Source: Bauldia sp. (lineage in GTDB: Bacteria; Pseudomonadota; Alphaproteobacteria; Rhizobiales; Kaistiaceae). From it: DNA of 6,691 nucleotides. The position numbers and the translations under genes are program-made. The stretch spans positions 1 through 6,691 of the forward strand of contig JAGRKY010000591.1 of the NCBI GenBank assembly GCA_020442095.1, written 5' to 3'. A model generated the notes under the pieces. That model was given only the letters and a program-made list of their open reading frames with translations. It made no database searches and was not told the DNA's origin. Below, in pieces: positions 6,233-6,691 of the stretch (its first letter is position 1; every line of letters starts with the position of its first letter).

Positions 6233-6555
6233 AACGTCGATTTGCGCTGCCCGTAGCCCTGTGCGTTGCCCTCGCGACGGCCGCGATCCTGCCCCCTGCG
6301 GCATCGGCCGGCCCGCCGCCACGGGTCAAGGGGCTGATCTGCTCGAAGTCGCTGAAGGCCTCGGCGGCGAAGAACGCGATCTGGTGGACCAACTTCCAGG
6401 GCGCGCGGAAGGGCTTCTTCGACCAGCGCGAGACGACGATGATGGTGCGCTGTTTCCGCAGCCAGGCCGATTGCAAGGCGTGGCTCTACTGGGCCCAGAG
6501 CGACTGGCCGGAATGGAACCAGTGGCTGCCCTGCCGGAAGGGCTTCCCCTACTGA
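6229..6555 (+). CDS. Small secreted four-cysteine protein of unknown function
   Basis: Protein of 108 residues, not assigned to a named family. It starts with a Sec signal peptide: MKRR, a hydrophobic core (about 5-21), and ASA followed by Gly28, giving likely cleavage after residue 27. The mature part of about 81 residues is basic in its middle, rich in Trp, and has four cysteines (38, 75, 82, 102), enough for two disulfides in the periplasm. The second half contains MVRCFRSQADCKAWLYWAQ and ends WLPCRKGFPY. The ATG overlaps the antiporter stop (ATGA), with only a weak AAGGTG upstream, so translation probably depends on coupling. Context suggests a periplasmic companion of the antiporter, but nothing in the protein shows that. 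Confidence 0.8.
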   Translation: MKRRFALPVALCVALATAAILPPAASAGPPPRVKGLICSKSLKASAAKNAIWWTNFQGARKGFFDQRETTMMVRCFRSQADCKAWLYWAQSDWPEWNQWLPCRKGFPY

Positions 6556-6558
6556 ACG

Positions 6559-6603
6559 AAAAAGCCCCGGACGACACGGCTTCCTGAACCGGTCGTCCGG
6601 GGC
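6559..6603 (-). terminator. Strong rho-independent terminator of the right-edge gene
   Basis: GCCCCGGACGAC (6564-6575) pairs perfectly with GTCGTCCGGGGC (6592-6603) over 12 bp, with a 16-nt loop that can add a CGG/CCG pairing. On the minus strand the stem is followed by TTTTT (6559-6563), so it terminates transcription from the gene ending at 6643. On the plus strand there is no T tract, but so stable a stem just after the stop at 6555 may also end the antiporter transcript. Confidence 0.9.
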
Positions 6604-6642
6604 GTATGACGTCGGCCGGCGGGAGCCGGCTTGGGCGTCGCG

Positions 6643-6691
6643 TTACGCGACCGCCTTCTCGTAGAGCTCGAGCACGTAGTCCCAGTTGATC
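6643..6691 (-). CDS. C-terminal end of an unidentified protein
   Basis: Only 15 codons and a TAA (6643-6645) are visible, ending INWDYVLELYEKAVA. A strong terminator 40 bp downstream in the same direction and the absence of an open frame elsewhere in this stretch support a real gene end. The W-D-x-V-x-x-x-Y pattern is reminiscent of some glycosyltransferase C-termini, but this is far too little to assign a family. Confidence 0.65.
   Translation of the reverse strand, partial: INWDYVLELYEKAVA

Noticed and set aside
4604..6322. 572-codon open frame on the minus strand and a 515-codon frame on the plus strand (4606-6153)
   Set aside because: Both overlap the antiporter in other frames and give hydrophilic, Arg/Asp/Glu/Gly-rich translations without domains. 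The antiporter frame alone has family motifs, a placed ribosome binding site and a coupled downstream gene.
6615..6630. GCCGGC-GGGA-GCCGGC hairpin downstream of the right-edge gene stop
   Set aside because: It has a 6-bp stem with no T tract. The 6559-6603 terminator explains termination, and GCCGGC is self-complementary and frequent here.

Overview
The window is a GC-rich stretch that looks alphaproteobacterial. The signs are strong G/C bias at third codon positions, GTG and TTG starts, and an aromatic-amino-acid attenuator whose leader peptide appears to start at the 5' end of its transcript. I cannot fix the genus; Hyphomicrobiales or Rhodospirillales-like is a guess. It reads as ordinary chromosome: I found no insertion sequence, integrase, tRNA, rRNA, CRISPR array or phage gene.

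Layout. Positions 1-294 (minus) hold the first 98 codons of a class I DAHP synthase (aroG type), the entry enzyme of aromatic amino acid biosynthesis; the gene runs off the left edge. Positions 295-539 are its control region: a putative promoter, an unannotated 26-residue leader peptide rich in Tyr/Phe/Trp codons (391-471), and a rho-independent terminator (336-366) before the aroG ribosome binding site. Together these form a transcription attenuator, the clearest regulatory find here. Positions 540-3224 (minus) encode an 894-residue fusion of an NDP-forming acyl-CoA synthetase with a C-terminal GNAT acetyltransferase, the architecture of Pat/PatZ lysine acetyltransferases, but it keeps the synthetase histidine that E. 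coli PatZ lacks. Positions 3225-3489 are a gene-free divergent spacer in which I could not define promoters.

Positions 3490-3927 (plus) encode a small potassium-channel-like membrane protein with a TLGYGD filter. It converges on a LysM protein with a Gmad2-like N-terminal domain (3958-4449, minus), with a GC-rich hairpin between them. Positions 4450-4699 are a second divergent spacer with only the two ribosome binding sites recognisable. Positions 4700-6232 (plus) encode a CPA2-family cation/proton antiporter that starts at TTG, has no RCK domain, and ends in a basic, then Pro/Glu/Gly-rich tail containing four pentapeptide repeats. It overlaps by ATGA a small secreted four-cysteine protein (6229-6555). 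A strong terminator oriented for the minus strand (6559-6603) follows, serving a gene of which only the last 15 codons are visible (6643-6691).

How they fit. The aromatic attenuator and DAHP synthase form one unit. The channel and antiporter both suggest monovalent cation handling, but they are separate transcription units and any joint role is inference. Most alternative reading frames here, including 572- and 757-codon antisense ones, are GC-driven shadows.
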